Source: Lachnospiraceae bacterium
Lineage (GTDB): Bacteria > Bacillota > Clostridia > Lachnospirales > Lachnospiraceae
Direction: 5' to 3'
Assembly: GCA_017465095.1 (NCBI GenBank)
Contig: JAFTWX010000077.1
Span: 62,001 to 126,000, forward strand
DNA: 64,000 nucleotides
Positions within the stretch are counted from its first letter, which is position 1. The number at the start of each line of letters is the position of its first letter. Shown in pieces: positions 7,097-16,290 of this stretch. A program made the translations under genes and the position numbers. The notes under the pieces were generated by a model. It searched no databases and was not told where the DNA came from. It saw nothing but the letters and a program-made list of their open reading frames with translations.

Positions 7097-8689
7097 TTAC
7101 AATGAGGTAATCTTTACCTCACCATGGTCGTCAATAAAACGACTGAACTTAATATCGCTTTTCAAAGTCAACGAATCTTCACCAATCACAATCTTTGTAC
7201 CCGCATACGCAGTCTCACGCACACATACACAGGCATCCGAGCGGTTGGTCAACATCTGATCCAGTTCTTCAAACTCTGCATTTCCCGCCTCAATCTGAGC
7301 CTTGAGCTGCTGACTTAATTGCATCAGTGAGCGGACATACTGCATCTGCTCCGGCGGCAATTTGACACCGGATTTGATTTTGGCCGCTGCCCCCGTCAAA
7401 GTAGTCTGAATCGTTCCGTATTTTTTATTCATCTCTGCCATTTCTTTTTGCAGTTCTACATAGCGCATTTTCTGCTGTGGGTCGATACCAACCTCAACCA
7501 ACGTATCCGCTCCCATGGCAGACCCCAGTGTTTTACAGGATATTTTTTCGGTAGCGCGCACAGCCCCGCCTGCAATAAATCCCTTTTTACCGTCCACGGT
7601 AATCTGCGTTCTGGCGCTGACCTTGCTGTGCATGATAGAATTGGCCTCCACATGGGTTCCGGCTTCAATTGTGGCATTTTCCACGAACTTGGCAACGACA
7701 CTTCCGCCTGCTTTTAAGACACCTTTGCCCATTCCGTTCATACCGCGGGCGATGATGATATCCCCACCGGCTGTTATGGATGCGCCTTCTACAACGCCGC
7801 GAACCTCTACACTTCCCGTAGCATTGATACTGAATCCCGCCTGTACGTTACCCGACACAATTACATTTCCTTCCGAAGTAATGTTTCCGGTCGCTGTACC
7901 GACATTTTCCACTTCATATACATCGGAAACAAACACGCTGTCGCCTACAAGCATAACATGACCGTTAATCTTTGACCTGATTTCCGTTTTATCCTCGGAA
8001 AGTTCAATCTTATCCCCGAATTTCAGGGCAAGATGCTTGACTTCTATCGGCTTTATACGTTCACCGTAAACGTTAACACCGTAATCACCTTTGTCTTCCG
8101 GCGTCAACTTTGCAAGAACGTCGCCTTCTTTACAATGATTAATCGTATTTAAATTAAAAAAGTCAACCGAACCGTCCTCCAGACGCGTCGGACGTGCATG
8201 GCGGTCTGTATTGAAGAAATATTCGATACTTGCATCACTTCCGTTGCGCGGTGCAAGTCCGGATGCCACAATAATATCGGTACAATATTCCCTCTTCTCA
8301 AGAAACGCATCGATTGCTTTCTCATCAATTCCGTATTTGATATTTTTTTGCGCAAGCTCTCCCAAAATATCCAGTTTACGCATCAATTCTCCTGTCTCAT
8401 TCGGCGGTATAAACCGAATAACAGCAGTCATTTTATCTTCGGACACTTTCAGGAAAAACGTTTCATTTTCCGGTAACCTGTGAGGTACCGGAAGCATAAC
8501 AACCACAGGCTCCGTCTTCAACATCTGAATGGCCTGATATATTTCTTTCACATCATATTGACTGATTCTTTTCGACTGCAGATAAGCCGTCACTTCATTG
8601 ACATCAAGCTTCTGCCCTCCGTCTGTTGCCGGAATCAGTTCAATTCCTGTTCCCATCTGCGTCGACACCAAGCGAAAATAAGAGTTCAT
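7097..8689 (-). CDS. FapA family protein (DUF342)
   Basis: A 530-residue cytoplasmic protein. The N-terminal 170 residues are mixed alpha/beta. The middle (about 170-400) is a repetitive right-handed beta-helix-like region with many short Gly/Val/Asn turns such as GNVIVSGNVQAGFS and GSVEVRGVVEGA, typical of DUF342. The C-terminal part (about 415-490) is a long helix or coiled coil. FapA of Vibrio affects flagellation and binds a PTS protein; in Clostridia the family is common in flagellar clusters but its job is unclear. A GGAGG site supports the start. It follows the sigma factor gene by 43 bases. Confidence 0.85.
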   Translation of the reverse strand: MNSYFRLVSTQMGTGIELIPATDGGQKLDVNEVTAYLQSKRISQYDVKEIYQAIQMLKTEPVVVMLPVPHRLPENETFFLKVSEDKMTAVIRFIPPNETGELMRKLDILGELAQKNIKYGIDEKAIDAFLEKREYCTDIIVASGLAPRNGSDASIEYFFNTDRHARPTRLEDGSVDFFNLNTINHCKEGDVLAKLTPEDKGDYGVNVYGERIKPIEVKHLALKFGDKIELSEDKTEIRSKINGHVMLVGDSVFVSDVYEVENVGTATGNITSEGNVIVSGNVQAGFSINATGSVEVRGVVEGASITAGGDIIIARGMNGMGKGVLKAGGSVVAKFVENATIEAGTHVEANSIMHSKVSARTQITVDGKKGFIAGGAVRATEKISCKTLGSAMGADTLVEVGIDPQQKMRYVELQKEMAEMNKKYGTIQTTLTGAAAKIKSGVKLPPEQMQYVRSLMQLSQQLKAQIEAGNAEFEELDQMLTNRSDACVCVRETAYAGTKIVIGEDSLTLKSDIKFSRFIDDHGEVKITSL

Positions 8690-8732
8690 ACAGCCTCCTT
8701 TCCGTTACGGTTTTCCGTAATTCTCTTCCCTT

Positions 8733-9506
8733 TTACAATGCATCATGCAAAATTCCCATATAATTTCCAAGTCTTGTCTTCATTTTGGAAAGCGCCTTTG
8801 TATGAAGCTGAGAAACACGCGACTCAGACACTTCCAAAATATTGCTGATCTCTTTTAATGTGAGATCTTCATAGTAATACAAAAGAATCACTTTCTTTTC
8901 TTTTTCCGTCAACAGTTCCAACGCTTCCATAAGCATTTCTTTCAGCTCATGCTGCTCCACAATTTTTTCCGGCTGTGCAAAATGCCCCGACACTCTTCCG
9001 CGTTCATTGGAAATATCGCTTCCCTGCTCCAAATATTCATTCAGAGAAACAACACCTGTTATTTTCATCTGAGACTGCCATTCCACATATTCTTCATCAG
9101 AAATACCGAGTCCCAACGCAATTTCCTCGTCAGTTGCCGGTCTTCCGGTTTCCTGCTCCACCTGGCGCATAACAGCCTCTATCTGTTTCTGTTTCTGACG
9201 TATCGTTCTCGGAATCCAGTCCATCTTCCGGATCTGGTCCAAAATGGAACCGCGGATTCGAAGACTTGCATACGTTTCAAATTTTACTTCCTTCAAGGAA
9301 TCATATTTGTCGATCGCATCAATGAGACCAAAAATACCATATCCCACAAGATCATCGAATTCTACATTGTTTCCCAGATACATCCCCAGTCTTCCTGCAA
9401 CAACCTTTACAAGAGGTGCGTATTCTAATATGATTTTTTCTCTGATATCCGGGCTTTTTGTGCGCGCGTAATCAATCCACAAACGCTTTCTTGCCGCCTC
9501 ATCCAT
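8733..9506 (-). CDS. sigD: Flagellar RNA polymerase sigma factor SigD/FliA/WhiG
   Basis: Directs transcription of late flagellar and chemotaxis genes. All expected parts of the group 3 family are present in 257 residues: region 2 (about 20-95, with the FDDLVGYGIFGLIDAI helix), region 3 (about 105-165) and region 4 with a helix-turn-helix near the C-terminus (LTLKEISNILEVSESRVS). The start is placed at the ATG at 9506 because GGGAGG lies seven bases upstream; an in-frame GTG five codons earlier has no ribosome site and overlaps this Shine-Dalgarno. The gene follows the chemotaxis genes, as in B. subtilis. No FlgM anti-sigma gene is present in the window. Confidence 0.95.
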   Translation of the reverse strand: MDEAARKRLWIDYARTKSPDIREKIILEYAPLVKVVAGRLGMYLGNNVEFDDLVGYGIFGLIDAIDKYDSLKEVKFETYASLRIRGSILDQIRKMDWIPRTIRQKQKQIEAVMRQVEQETGRPATDEEIALGLGISDEEYVEWQSQMKITGVVSLNEYLEQGSDISNERGRVSGHFAQPEKIVEQHELKEMLMEALELLTEKEKKVILLYYYEDLTLKEISNILEVSESRVSQLHTKALSKMKTRLGNYMGILHDAL

Positions 9507-9543
9507 ACGATAACCTCCCACAAACAGCCTTTACCCCTAAAGA

Positions 9544-9828
9544 CTATTTTTTCTCAATCACAGAACCGTCCTGGTTTTGATTCTGTCCTTCTTCCCCATC
9601 TTCCTTCTCGGTCTCTTCGCCTTCTTTTTCTTCCTCTTCTTCGGTCTTTACCGGACAGAATTTGTCAAGTAACCGCTTGACCAAACATCCCAAAATATAA
9701 AACACGAAGAAAACAAGCAACACCATCTTTAACGTGGTATTGAGATCATATTCATTCCGATACATAACGATGCTGGTCACCAAACCTGCCAACAACATCA
9801 CAATCGAAGGTATATTCTTTGTTTCCAT
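9544..9828 (-). CDS. Small two-segment membrane protein with acidic tail
   Basis: A 94-residue protein I do not recognise. Two hydrophobic segments (about residues 7-22 and 33-52) are followed by a cytoplasmic-type Lys/Arg stretch and a very acidic tail rich in Glu and Gln. It sits between cheD and the sigma factor gene, 37 bases from the latter and 41 from the former, in the same transcript. A comparable small membrane gene near sigD is seen in many clostridial clusters as far as I recall, but no function can be named. Confidence 0.65.
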   Translation of the reverse strand: METKNIPSIVMLLAGLVTSIVMYRNEYDLNTTLKMVLLVFFVFYILGCLVKRLLDKFCPVKTEEEEEKEGEETEKEDGEEGQNQNQDGSVIEKK

Positions 9829-9869
9829 ACGCTTCTCACTTTATGTAAACCATTTTTCTATCCAAACCC

Positions 9870-10355
9870 CTATATAGAATACGGTTCCTTTCCGACTGCA
9901 CGAATCTGGAACTCACCGGTCTCCGGCGAAAAAACAACCGTTCTACCATAATTTTCACCGGTATCCTCCGCCAAAATCGGAATTCCCAATTCTTTCAATT
10001 TCTGTTTCGTCGCCTCCACGTTGCGCTCACCGACCCGAACAAGGTTGGACTTATTCTGAAAGGCAAACATCTGCGCTCCGCCGGCTATTTTAGCTACCAG
10101 ACGATTTCTGGAAGCCCCCGCCCCGACAACGCAGCGCACCAGTTCTTCTATTCCCGTATCTGCAAATTTCGGAATATTGGAGCTGTCTTTAATTTGTTTA
10201 CTGTCAGGAAGCATAATATGTGCCAAACCTCCGATTCCCGTCACCGGATCACGTAGCGCAATCCCGACACAAGAGCCAAGCCCCAGTGTCGTGATGGTAT
10301 CGGGACTGACACAGACTTTCAAATCTGCCATCCCTACTTTAATCATTTCACTCAT
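9870..10355 (-). CDS. cheD: Chemoreceptor glutamine deamidase CheD
   Basis: Deamidates glutamines of chemoreceptors and, with CheC, takes part in adaptation. The 161-residue protein has the catalytic cysteine in GLGSCVGIAL (Cys29) and the catalytic histidine in GGLAHIMLP (His46), both intact, and the ARIAGG-like VAKIAGGAQMF segment of the family. It directly follows cheC, 23 bases downstream, the standard arrangement for the CheC-CheD pair. The deamidase targets (receptors) are not encoded in this window. Confidence 0.95.
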   Translation of the reverse strand: MSEMIKVGMADLKVCVSPDTITTLGLGSCVGIALRDPVTGIGGLAHIMLPDSKQIKDSSNIPKFADTGIEELVRCVVGAGASRNRLVAKIAGGAQMFAFQNKSNLVRVGERNVEATKQKLKELGIPILAEDTGENYGRTVVFSPETGEFQIRAVGKEPYSI

Positions 10356-10378
10356 ATATTATCCGCTATCCCTTCGGG

Positions 10379-10996
10379 TTAATTCATTCCCAACGAACCG
10401 AGAATTTTGTCATAGGACTCCAGATCCGGCACAAGGATGAAAAATCCATCCAACGTCAAATCATCTGTAAACTGTGTCTGTATCAACAAAATCTTATCTC
10501 CCAAGGTACCGAACTCAATCGCCGGAACACTCAGAATTGCCCCTGCCATATCAATACTGATATCAGGTATCGAAGGAATAATCTTCATATTGGTCAGCAT
10601 GGAAAGCGAATTGAGATAGGCACCTGTAATAATATTGCCGATCTCTTTGAGCGCTGACAATTCCATTTCGTTCAAAGGTTCATCTGTTGCAGCCTCCATA
10701 CCCATCAGTTTCGCAACCAGGGTATGTGCCGACTGTTCATTGAGCAGAAACATGATACTTCCGGTAATATCCCCTTCTACCAGGAGATAAATACCTGCCA
10801 TAATCTGTTCTTCCCCGCCCATGACAGCGCCAACCTCTTTAAAATCAAGCAGTTTCACTTGCGGAACTTTCATATCCACTTTGCATCCGAGCATCTGAGC
10901 CAAAGCAGTCGTTGCATTCCCGGCTCCGATATTTCCAAGCTCTTTCAGTATGTCAAAGTACTGCTGTGAAACATGATTTAAATCAAATTTACTCAT
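10379..10996 (-). CDS. cheC: CheY-P phosphatase CheC
   Basis: Dephosphorylates CheY-P and binds CheD. The protein has 205 residues with the two expected phosphatase motifs: one in LKELGNIGAGNATTAL (near residues 17-32) and one in LKEIGNIITGAYLNSL (near 116-131). In each the Glu and Asn needed for hydrolysis are present, so both sites may be active. It lies between cheW and cheD with gaps of about 25 bases. The window also encodes FliY, which carries a related phosphatase domain, so two CheY-P sinks are present. Confidence 0.95.
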   Translation of the reverse strand: MSKFDLNHVSQQYFDILKELGNIGAGNATTALAQMLGCKVDMKVPQVKLLDFKEVGAVMGGEEQIMAGIYLLVEGDITGSIMFLLNEQSAHTLVAKLMGMEAATDEPLNEMELSALKEIGNIITGAYLNSLSMLTNMKIIPSIPDISIDMAGAILSVPAIEFGTLGDKILLIQTQFTDDLTLDGFFILVPDLESYDKILGSLGMN

Positions 10997-11021
10997 ACAG
11001 CACCGCTCCTTTAATCAGGGT

Positions 11022-11477
11022 TTATGCCTCTTTCTCTGCAAATGTTCCGGATATATCCAGAAGCGAGATAAGACCGTCTTTCTCTTTTCCAACACCGAAA
11101 ATAAAATTTGCTCTCGGATCTTTGGAATCGTAAGCAACCTTCTCAATTGCCCCGTTTTCAAGAGTTACTACTTCTTTTACTTCGTCAACAAGAACACCGA
11201 TGCATTCTCCCGACTCCAATTTGATAATGATAATACGTGTCGCCTTTGTAATCGTATCATCTTCCAGTCCCATTTTAAGTCTGAGGCTGAGTACCGGAAT
11301 AACTTCACCGCGGAGATTGATAACTCCTTTTATGTATGTCTGTACTTTAGGCACTCTTGTAATACGCTGCATACGCACGATATTATCCACATATTTGATA
11401 TCAACACCGAACTGTTCGTCACCGTATTTTACAACGATAAACTGTGTAGTTTCATACTGTTCTCTGATCTCGTTCAT
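11022..11477 (-). CDS. cheW: Chemotaxis coupling protein CheW
   Basis: Couples receptors to the CheA kinase. The 151 residues form a single CheW/SH3-like domain with the signature GVINLRGEVIPVLSLRLKMG region near residues 48-67. A GGGAGG site precedes the ATG. It follows cheA by 15 bases and precedes cheC by 25, matching the B. subtilis order cheB-cheA-cheW-cheC-cheD. Confidence 0.96.
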   Translation of the reverse strand: MNEIREQYETTQFIVVKYGDEQFGVDIKYVDNIVRMQRITRVPKVQTYIKGVINLRGEVIPVLSLRLKMGLEDDTITKATRIIIIKLESGECIGVLVDEVKEVVTLENGAIEKVAYDSKDPRANFIFGVGKEKDGLISLLDISGTFAEKEA

Positions 11478-11492
11478 GTCTGCCTCCCTCTC

Positions 11493-13568
11493 TTATAACA
11501 ATGCATTGGTATCCAGGATAAGAGCGATTTCGCCGTCACCGAGGATGGTAGCACCACTGATAATCTTAGATTTATTGATGTATTTACCAAGTGATTTGAT
11601 AACGATTTCCTGCTGTCCCATCAGTTCATCAACAACGAGGCCGGCAAGCTTATCTCCCTTCTTGACAATGATAACAAGGAGATTTTCGTCCGGAGACTTG
11701 GTAGATTCAATATCCAGAACTTCGTTTAAGCGAATAAGAGGAATAACTGTTCCGCGGAGATTGATTACTTCCTTAGCCTGTACATGCTCGATTTCGCTCG
11801 GATCGATATCTTCCAGAGTCTGAATAGAGCCGAGGGAAATCGCATATTTCTCACCGCCGACTTCTACCATGAGAGCCTGAATAATCGCAAGTGTAAGCGG
11901 AAGACGGATAATGAATGTACTTCCTTCTCCAAGCTTTGTTCTTACATCTACTTCACCGCTGAGTGACTCAATCTTTGACTTAACAACATCAAGACCGACA
12001 CCTCGTCCGGAAACGTCCGTAACCTGTTTCGCCGTTGAGAAACTCGGCAGGAACAAAAGTCCGATAATATCTTTGTCTGACATATTTTCTGCCTGCTCCG
12101 CCGTAATCGCACCACGGGCAATCGCTTTTGCTTTTACAGCCTCCACATCGATACCGTTACCGTCATCTCTTACTTCAATGATAACGTTATTTCCTTCCTG
12201 ATATGCATCCAGGAAGATGGATCCCATCTCCGGTTTTCCTCTCTCTTTACGCACCTGAGAAGACTCAAGTCCGTGGTCGGCAGAGTTACGAAGCAAATGC
12301 ATCAGCGGATCTCCGATTTCATCTACCACGGTACGGTCAAGTTCTGTCTCTTCACCGGACATGTAGAGGGTCATTTTCTTATCTAATTTCTTTGAAAGGT
12401 CACGAATCATCTTAGGGAATTTCTGTACAACGGATTCAATCGGAACCATTCGTACTTTCATAACAGATTCGTGAAGGTTGGTTGTTACACTTTCAAGATA
12501 TTCAATCTGCTCATTAAATGTAGTGTCTGTGAGCATACCTTCCTGCGAAGATGTGGATACCAAAGAGTTCTTTGCGATAATAAGCTCGCTGACAAGATTC
12601 ATGAGAGAATCCAGCTTTTCGATATCGACACGGACCGTACGGTTCACAATCGGTTTGCCTGCCGGTTTCTTCTCCTGTTTTGCCACTGCGTTCTGTGCAC
12701 CGTTGTCCGCTTTGACGGTTTCTTCCACCTGTGCTACCTGAACTTCTTCTTTTGCTTCAGGAACTTTCACTTCCACTTCGCCCACATAAGCGGCCTCAAT
12801 TTCAGAAACATCAAGAACCGCTTTCTTCACTGTCTCCGCATCCGCTTCTGTAATTATAATCATGCTGAAATCAAATTCAAAACGCTCATCTTCAATATCC
12901 TGCGCCGAAGGAACCGAAACGATAATCTCGCCGATATCCTCCAATGCCTTAAAAACAAGGAACGCACGGGCAGCTTTCAAGATACAGCTTTCCTGTACAT
13001 AAACAGAAACACCGAAACATTTTTTGCCCTGTTTTACCGCTTCACCGAGAACCGCGTTCTCTGTGTCGCCGAGTTTAATATCACGCCATTTCTCCTTGGC
13101 CGGATCCTCTGCCTGTGCAGCCGCCGGTGCTGCTGCAGGAGCCTCCTCCGCTACAGGAGCCGCCGGTGCCGGTGCACCTGACCCGCCGTTTGCAAGATAA
13201 TCATTCAAAGCCTTGATTAAATGCTCATTGTCGTTTGTTCCCTCTTCTGTTGTATTCTGAATGTTTTCTGTATATTCTTCCAATGCATCCAGAACCTGGA
13301 ACAACAAATCCACCATGGCGCTGTCAACTTTGATTGTATTGTTGCGCACCTCTGAGAAAACGTTCTCCATGTCATGCGTCAGGGCCTGCAGACGTTTATA
13401 TCCCATAGTACCTGCCATACCTTTCAGCGTATGTGCAGAACGGAAAATCTCATTGATCGTGTCCATATTATCCGGTTCCTGTTCCAGAATCATGAACTGA
13501 TCACTCAGGCTCTGTAAATGTTCTTTTGTTTCGTCCAAGAAAATCTCCAGGTATTGCGTTACATCCAT
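11493..13568 (-). CDS. cheA: Chemotaxis histidine kinase CheA
   Basis: Receptor-controlled kinase that phosphorylates CheY and CheB. The 691 residues show all five domains: P1 with the phospho-accepting His46 in RSAHTLKGMAG; an Ala/Pro linker (about 125-155); P2-like regulator-binding domain (about 160-270); P3 dimer helices (about 315-390); P4 ATPase with the N box (LLRNSADHG), G1 (EVRDDGNGID) and G2 (GRGVGLDVV) boxes; and a C-terminal CheW-like P5 (about 555-690). Length is normal. It begins one base after cheB ends, so the two are translationally linked. Confidence 0.97.
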   Translation of the reverse strand: MDVTQYLEIFLDETKEHLQSLSDQFMILEQEPDNMDTINEIFRSAHTLKGMAGTMGYKRLQALTHDMENVFSEVRNNTIKVDSAMVDLLFQVLDALEEYTENIQNTTEEGTNDNEHLIKALNDYLANGGSGAPAPAAPVAEEAPAAAPAAAQAEDPAKEKWRDIKLGDTENAVLGEAVKQGKKCFGVSVYVQESCILKAARAFLVFKALEDIGEIIVSVPSAQDIEDERFEFDFSMIIITEADAETVKKAVLDVSEIEAAYVGEVEVKVPEAKEEVQVAQVEETVKADNGAQNAVAKQEKKPAGKPIVNRTVRVDIEKLDSLMNLVSELIIAKNSLVSTSSQEGMLTDTTFNEQIEYLESVTTNLHESVMKVRMVPIESVVQKFPKMIRDLSKKLDKKMTLYMSGEETELDRTVVDEIGDPLMHLLRNSADHGLESSQVRKERGKPEMGSIFLDAYQEGNNVIIEVRDDGNGIDVEAVKAKAIARGAITAEQAENMSDKDIIGLLFLPSFSTAKQVTDVSGRGVGLDVVKSKIESLSGEVDVRTKLGEGSTFIIRLPLTLAIIQALMVEVGGEKYAISLGSIQTLEDIDPSEIEHVQAKEVINLRGTVIPLIRLNEVLDIESTKSPDENLLVIIVKKGDKLAGLVVDELMGQQEIVIKSLGKYINKSKIISGATILGDGEIALILDTNALL

Positions 13569-13569
13569 A

Positions 13570-14631
13570 TTATTGTACCCCCGCGTTTAAAATAATAGCC
13601 GAAGCTATGTTGTCTAAAGGTTCTATCCGGTCTGCCATTCCCGTCGCAACAATGCTTCTCGGCATCCCGAACACTGCACAGGTTTCTTGATTCTGTGCGA
13701 TAACATGTATATCTTTCTGCTTTGACAAATTCAAAATGCCCTGTGTTCCGTCCGCTCCCATACCGGTAAGGACAACACAAACGATACTGTCATACTCCGA
13801 TGTCCCCAGCGTTTCATACATGAAGTTGGCACACGGTCTGACGCCTTCCCTTGTCGGCCCGTCCTTAAGAACCAGATAGTGCTTTCCTTTTCTCACGGCA
13901 ACTTCCATGTGTTTTCCGCCCCGGGCAAGATAAACATTACCCTTGCAAATCTCCATTCCGTCCTCTGCCTCCTGAACAGTCAGGGGACTGAGCTCATCCA
14001 AGCGCTGCGCAAGAGAAGCGGTAAATCCTTCCGGCATGTGCTGTACAACCAACACCGGTGCATCCAAATCCGCCGGCAGGTAAGGAATCACTTCCTGCAA
14101 AGCTTTCGGTCCTCCGGTCGAACTGGCAATAGCAACAATTTTCCGGGAATCACCCTCTGTAACCGGCATTTTCACTTTTTCGGATACCTTCACGTAACCG
14201 GAACGTTCCTGTTTTGCCTCGTTCTGCTCCACTGCACACTCCAATATGGAAAGAAAACGCTCCATAAAGGATTCTGTCTTTGCGCCCATAATCGTACTCG
14301 GCTTGTGGATAAAATCCACTGCCCCGAGTTCCAACGCCTTAATCGTAGTCGCCGCCCCTTCCGTAGTGGCAGTACTGTACATAACAACCGTTGTGTCGAT
14401 TCCAAGCTCTTTGATTTGCATCAGAACACCGATTCCGTCCAGTTTCGGCATAACCACATCAAGAATCACCGCATCGTATGTATTTTGCTTTAACAATGCA
14501 ACCGCCTCAATGCCGTTAGCCGCCATATCCTGAACACAGAATCTGTCATCTAATGCTATTATATCACACACTATTCTTCTCATAAGTGCAGAGTCATCTA
14601 CAACTAATATTTTTTTCTTCCTAGAATCCAT
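13570..14631 (-). CDS. cheB: Chemoreceptor methylesterase CheB
   Basis: Response regulator that removes methyl groups from chemoreceptors. The receiver domain has its acidic pocket (VVDDSA) and phospho-acceptor Asp58 in ILDVVMP. The esterase domain carries the catalytic serine in ASSTGGPKAL, histidine in VQHMPEGF and aspartate in LTGMGADG. The ATG at 14631 is chosen, giving 353 residues: the longer frame begins with a TTG lacking a ribosome site. This ATG overlaps the last 11 bases of the PilZ gene, implying coupled translation. The matching methyltransferase gene cheR is not in the window. Confidence 0.95.
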   Translation of the reverse strand: MDSRKKKILVVDDSALMRRIVCDIIALDDRFCVQDMAANGIEAVALLKQNTYDAVILDVVMPKLDGIGVLMQIKELGIDTTVVMYSTATTEGAATTIKALELGAVDFIHKPSTIMGAKTESFMERFLSILECAVEQNEAKQERSGYVKVSEKVKMPVTEGDSRKIVAIASSTGGPKALQEVIPYLPADLDAPVLVVQHMPEGFTASLAQRLDELSPLTVQEAEDGMEICKGNVYLARGGKHMEVAVRKGKHYLVLKDGPTREGVRPCANFMYETLGTSEYDSIVCVVLTGMGADGTQGILNLSKQKDIHVIAQNQETCAVFGMPRSIVATGMADRIEPLDNIASAIILNAGVQ

Positions 14632-15343
14632 TTTTTCGCTGCCTATTCTTTCTTTCTTCCTCAAAAATATAACGAATAATCTCTTCTCTTTCCGAACTCT
14701 CCATATTCAAATACTGCAAACGGTGTTCGTACTCTCCCGGCCGGTTGTCAATCTCCTTCGCAGCAAGAATCTTGCCGGCAATTTCATACTCTTTTTCTCT
14801 CCCGTTAATCATCAGCTTATAAGACAGGTAAATTACCGTCTCCGGCTCATACTTATAATTTGATACAAAACGGACACCGCCGCCGCTGATGTCAACAATG
14901 ACACTTTTTCGAAGCGGAAGTCCCGGCTGAAAATAAAATTCATTCTTTTCTACCGCTTCTATCTCTTCCTCTTCCAGTTCACGGCTGTTCATGTTCAGGA
15001 TACAGGAAAAACGATAATATTCCCTGCGCTGGTGCTTTCGCAAATTGCTGGTCGGCTCACACAAAAGAATAAAATTATTATCACTCTTGTATCTGTCTAT
15101 AATCTTAACGTAGCACTGATACAATCCCTGTTTGGTGTAAAAACAGATATCATATTCACCGTCTACCGGAAGAAGAATCAATTTTGTCTTCTCCATCGGC
15201 ATCAATATTTCAATCTGTTCATCGGAAATCACGTCGTATACTTTCGACGCATAAGCTTTTTTGTCGGACACCGACCCTAAAATCGATCGCTCCACTGTTT
15301 GTAATTCAACCTTTTCCCCCGGTCTGACATATTTTGTTAGCAT
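14621..15343 (-). CDS. PilZ-domain flagellar brake protein (YcgR-like)
   Basis: Probable cyclic di-GMP receptor that slows or halts the flagellar motor. The 240 residues comprise an N-terminal YcgR-type beta-barrel (about 5-95) and a PilZ domain (about 100-225). Both ligand-binding motifs are intact: the RxxxR motif in RREYYRF near residue 105 and the DxSxxG motif in DISGGG near 150. GGAGG precedes the ATG. It lies between flhG and cheB, a position found in many clostridial clusters. The GGDEF enzyme elsewhere in the window is one possible source of ligand. Confidence 0.88.
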   Translation of the reverse strand: MLTKYVRPGEKVELQTVERSILGSVSDKKAYASKVYDVISDEQIEILMPMEKTKLILLPVDGEYDICFYTKQGLYQCYVKIIDRYKSDNNFILLCEPTSNLRKHQRREYYRFSCILNMNSRELEEEEIEAVEKNEFYFQPGLPLRKSVIVDISGGGVRFVSNYKYEPETVIYLSYKLMINGREKEYEIAGKILAAKEIDNRPGEYEHRLQYLNMESSEREEIIRYIFEEERKNRQRKNGF

Positions 15344-15360
15344 GTAACCTCCACTATCTT

Positions 15361-16263
15361 TTATTTATTGTTTTCTGTACCCATGAATTTTTTGTTGACA
15401 ACTATATGCGAGAAAAATGCCGCCATTCCTCTCTTCTTAATGCGTCCCGCCTCTTCCCCGTACATCATGATACGTGTAATTTCCTCAAAAGCGCGGGAAG
15501 ATTTCGCATTTTCATTCTGCAACGATACCGGTTTTTGCTGCATAACCGCATTGGAAAGCTGTGTGTCCTGCGGAATCGAACCGAGATAGCCCAGCGGAAG
15601 CTTGAGATATCTGGAAACAACCGCATTGAGTTTCTGATATAGCACTCTGCCGTCCTGCGGATTATCCACACGGTTAGCCAAAACCTTAATCTGCGTCATA
15701 TCCCGGCTGAAACGCGGATGCCGATTCAATGATTTCAGCAAAGAATAAGAATCGGTAATCGAAGTCGGTTCCGGTGTTGTCACAAGGATAATTTCTCCGC
15801 TGGCAACCAAAAACTCCAAAACCGCATCGGAAATCCCGGCTCCCGTATCAATAATAATAACATCTGCTATCGAATCTAATTTTGCAAGATTCTGTATGAT
15901 ATAGGTTAAGTATTCCCTGTTCAGGTTTGACAATCCGGCAATACCGGATCCTCCGGATATAAAACCGACGCCGCCCGGCCCCCACGTAATAATCTCCGTA
16001 ATATCTTTCCCCTGGTATATTAAATCACATAAGTTATGTTTCGGAACGGTACCAAACATAATCTCAATGTTTGCCAGACCGAAATCTGCATCCAGAATGA
16101 TTACCCTCTGACCGAGTTTACGAAACTGAACAGCCAGATTAATAGAGACGTTGGATTTCCCCACTCCGCCTTTTCCGCTGGTCACCGTAATCACCCGGGC
16201 AAGCGGTCTGCCCTTGGGATTTTTCATTTTAATTATATTTCTAAGCTGTTGTGCCTGATCCAC
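15361..16263 (-). CDS. flhG: Flagellar number/placement ATPase FlhG (YlxH, MinD-like)
   Basis: MinD-family ATPase that works with FlhF in flagellar positioning and number. The 300 residues open with the activating DQAxxLR motif (DQAQQLR, residues 2-8), which in characterised FlhG stimulates FlhF GTPase activity. A deviant Walker A (GKGGVGKS, about 30-37), the switch DADFGLANIE and the DTGAG motif follow. The C-terminal basic amphipathic stretch (about 270-295) fits membrane targeting. The start is GTG, with a possible AAGGA about ten bases upstream. It follows flhF by 27 bases. Confidence 0.95.
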   Translation of the reverse strand: MDQAQQLRNIIKMKNPKGRPLARVITVTSGKGGVGKSNVSINLAVQFRKLGQRVIILDADFGLANIEIMFGTVPKHNLCDLIYQGKDITEIITWGPGGVGFISGGSGIAGLSNLNREYLTYIIQNLAKLDSIADVIIIDTGAGISDAVLEFLVASGEIILVTTPEPTSITDSYSLLKSLNRHPRFSRDMTQIKVLANRVDNPQDGRVLYQKLNAVVSRYLKLPLGYLGSIPQDTQLSNAVMQQKPVSLQNENAKSSRAFEEITRIMMYGEEAGRIKKRGMAAFFSHIVVNKKFMGTENNK

Positions 16264-16290
16264 CTTTACACCATCCTTCCGGCCGATATA

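Noticed and set aside
9507-9521. Longer start of the sigma factor gene at a GTG
   Set aside because: That GTG overlaps the GGGAGG site serving the ATG at 9506 and has no site of its own.
11200-11823. 207-residue frame on the plus strand
   Set aside because: Spans the antisense of cheW and cheA including the gap; composition is Ser/Ile-rich shadow.
12471-13181. 236-residue frame on the plus strand
   Set aside because: Lies wholly opposite cheA, has no ribosome site and reads as low-quality Cys/Arg/Phe-rich sequence; a shadow of the real gene.
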